From an uncultured Bartonella sp. (GTDB lineage Bacteria; Pseudomonadota; Alphaproteobacteria; Rhizobiales; Rhizobiaceae): a stretch of DNA of 25,760 bases. The stretch is from positions 1-25,760 of the forward strand of contig CAMLON010000021.1 in assembly GCA_946481695.1 (NCBI GenBank). The letters run 5' to 3'. Position numbers and translations under genes: made by a program. Shown piece by piece: positions 24,665 through 25,760 of this stretch (the stretch's first letter is position 1; each line of letters starts with the position of its first letter). The notes beneath the pieces were generated by a model. It did no database searches. It saw only the letters and a program-made list of their open reading frames with translations, and was not told the DNA's origin.

Positions 24665-25492
24665 TTAGCGCGGACCGCCAGGTCCACCACCGGGAAAGCC
24701 TCCGCCAGGGCCACCTCCGCCAGGTCCTCCACCAGGAAAGCCTCCACCGGGGAAACCGCCGCCAGGTCCACCAGACCCGCCATGAGGCGGCGGCATTGCC
24801 GGTCCACCGGGGCCACCACCGGTCGGGAAGTGGGTTCCAGGTCTACTGCCGGGAAAATGCCCACCGGGAAAACCACCACCAGGTCCGCCTGGCCCACCAT
24901 GAGGCGGCGGGAATCCTGGCCCACCTGGCCCCCCAGGCGGAAAATGGGTTCCCGGCCTACTACCGGGGAAATGTCCGTCCGGACCACCGGGGCCACCATG
25001 AGGTGGCGGGGGCGGCATGCCCGGTCCTGGTCTGAAAGGTGGCGGGCGCATGCCCGGAGGCGGACGATGCGGCCGGTCAAATCCCCAATGCGGGGGAGGA
25101 GGTGGCGGCGGGCGATGATCTCCATGCCAGTGATGTCTGCGATAATGACGATAATACCAGTCATCATCGTCGTAATAACCACCACCGATAATGACATTAA
25201 ACGTCGGTGAAGGGCGATTGTAGCTGTTATAAACGGCTTCACCGTTACGGAACGCAAGATATGAGGCAGAAGCCCAACCGATGCGCGGGCCATAATTGAT
25301 TTCACACCAATTGCCTGAACATCCGCGCACACCGACGATTTCACCCGGCGCAATTGTGCCACGAATAGCATAGGCTGTGCTTGGCCCGTCTCTGAAATTC
25401 AAAGGCGCGGTCACAAGTGCATCCAATGCTTGCGCTGCCTGTGTCGTTAATAAAAAAGTACCAAACAGCAAGGAACCGAGTATTTTTCGCAT
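24665..25492 (-). CDS. Secreted SH3-domain protein with Gly/Pro-rich repeats
   Basis: From the ATG at 25492 (GAGGG 5 bases upstream) the product has 275 residues. It has a Sec signal peptide (MRKILGSLLFGTFLLTTQAAQA) and a bacterial SH3-like domain at about 23-82 (LNFRDGPSTAYAIRGTIAPG, GNWCEINYGPRIGWASASYL) of the type that may bind cell-wall material. A Tyr/Asp/His-rich spacer (106-127) leads to a long low-complexity Pro/Gly tail (128-275). The tail contains two copies of HFPGSRPGTHFP (174-185, 212-223) and Gly-Gly-Phe-Pro-Gly-rich repeats. An in-frame ATG at 25525 with GAGGAAG 7 bases upstream would add 11 residues (MTNSPLECEGK), so the start is not certain. Function unknown; cell-surface or periplasmic location inferred. 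Confidence 0.88.
   Translation of the reverse strand: MRKILGSLLFGTFLLTTQAAQALDALVTAPLNFRDGPSTAYAIRGTIAPGEIVGVRGCSGNWCEINYGPRIGWASASYLAFRNGEAVYNSYNRPSPTFNVIIGGGYYDDDDWYYRHYRRHHWHGDHRPPPPPPPHWGFDRPHRPPPGMRPPPFRPGPGMPPPPPHGGPGGPDGHFPGSRPGTHFPPGGPGGPGFPPPHGGPGGPGGGFPGGHFPGSRPGTHFPTGGGPGGPAMPPPHGGSGGPGGGFPGGGFPGGGPGGGGPGGGFPGGGPGGPR
24683..25010 (-). repeat. Gly/Pro codon repeats in the SH3-protein gene
   Basis: The 3' half encodes tandem GGFPGG and GGPGG units, plus two longer diverged copies (about 24 codons apart from 24835 and from 24946 on the plus strand) encoding HFPGSRPGTHFP. Such internal repeats are prone to length change by recombination or slippage. Confidence 0.75.
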
Positions 25493-25544
25493 TTTGCCCT
25501 CACACTCAAGGGGTGAATTTGTCATGGCGTCTTCCTCGCCGACT

Positions 25545-25550
25545 ATTATA
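25545..25550 (-). promoter_or_regulatory. Likely -10 box of the SH3-protein gene
   Basis: The minus strand has TATAAT at 25550-25545, with only a partial -35 (CTACAA at 18 bases or less). Transcription would start near 25538, leaving about 12 bases before the ATG at 25525 and about 45 before the ATG at 25492. Confidence 0.4.
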
Positions 25551-25760
25551 GGTTAATTTAAGCGAAATTGTAGCGAAGAGGAAGTGCCCGACAGGAAATC
25601 CGGAAATTAAGTTTTGTTAAGGAATGGTTATTCCACAGCAGGCAATAGTTGTTTTATATGGTGTCGGGCGAGGCGATCAACAAAGCATAATCAAAAGAAA
25701 TTTTTGGATGAAAAATCTTTTTCCTATGCTATATAATGGGAAGCTAAAAGTTTAGAGACG

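Noticed and set aside
24544..25210. Long open frames opposite the SH3/Gly-Pro-rich gene
   Set aside because: They arise from the GC-rich repeat codons of the real gene on the other strand; no start signals or domains.

Overview
The window looks like an ordinary chromosomal core region of an alphaproteobacterium of the order Hyphomicrobiales/Rhizobiales. Indicators are a BA14K-family protein, a DUF3008 small protein, a UbiK-like coiled-coil protein next to a YbjN-domain protein, an UvrB with a long basic N-terminal tail, and an OmpR/EnvZ-type pair whose kinase H-box carries Ile instead of the usual Pro. Coding sequence has moderate GC, intergenic DNA is clearly AT-richer, and only about 68% of the window is coding by my count. 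That combination, with this gene set, fits the Bartonella lineage (perhaps a moderate-GC, insect-associated member). The lineage is an inference, not proven by the sequence.

Layout: 1-488 is the 3' part of apt (cut by the window edge), then an AT-rich gap and a secreted PRC-barrel protein (1168-1608) preceded by an excellent match to an EcfG-type general-stress promoter. ychF (-) and an L,D-transpeptidase lipoprotein (+) diverge from 3.5-3.7 kb. rplY and pth (-) form a translation-related pair at 4.7-6.1 kb. A HerA/DUF87-type P-loop ATPase (+) stands alone at 6.4-7.9 kb, followed by prs (-) at 8.6-9.5 kb. The minus-strand cluster lgt-midA-like-pgeF (10.2-13.0 kb) couples lipoprotein maturation, a MidA-type methyltransferase and the peptidoglycan editing factor. 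Divergent from it lie ubiK-like, YbjN-domain and CsaA-like genes (+, 13.3-14.9 kb).

From 15.6 to 17.9 kb a two-component system (response regulator then histidine kinase, -) is followed by DUF3008. A glyoxalase-II-like metallo-hydrolase (+) is at 18.4-19.1 kb. Then come BA14K, a cold-shock protein, the very long uvrB and a secreted SH3/Gly-Pro-rich protein, all on the minus strand and most ended by recognisable intrinsic terminators.

No rRNA, tRNA, CRISPR array, transposase, integrase or phage gene was seen. I found no convincing new multi-gene system. The points most worth following up are the stress promoter at 1104-1128, a near-perfect ~50-nt inverted repeat between the kinase and DUF3008, an inverted repeat with a near-consensus LexA half-site pair upstream of uvrB, small duplications (at the uvrB stop codon and after ubiK), and the lone HerA-type ATPase.
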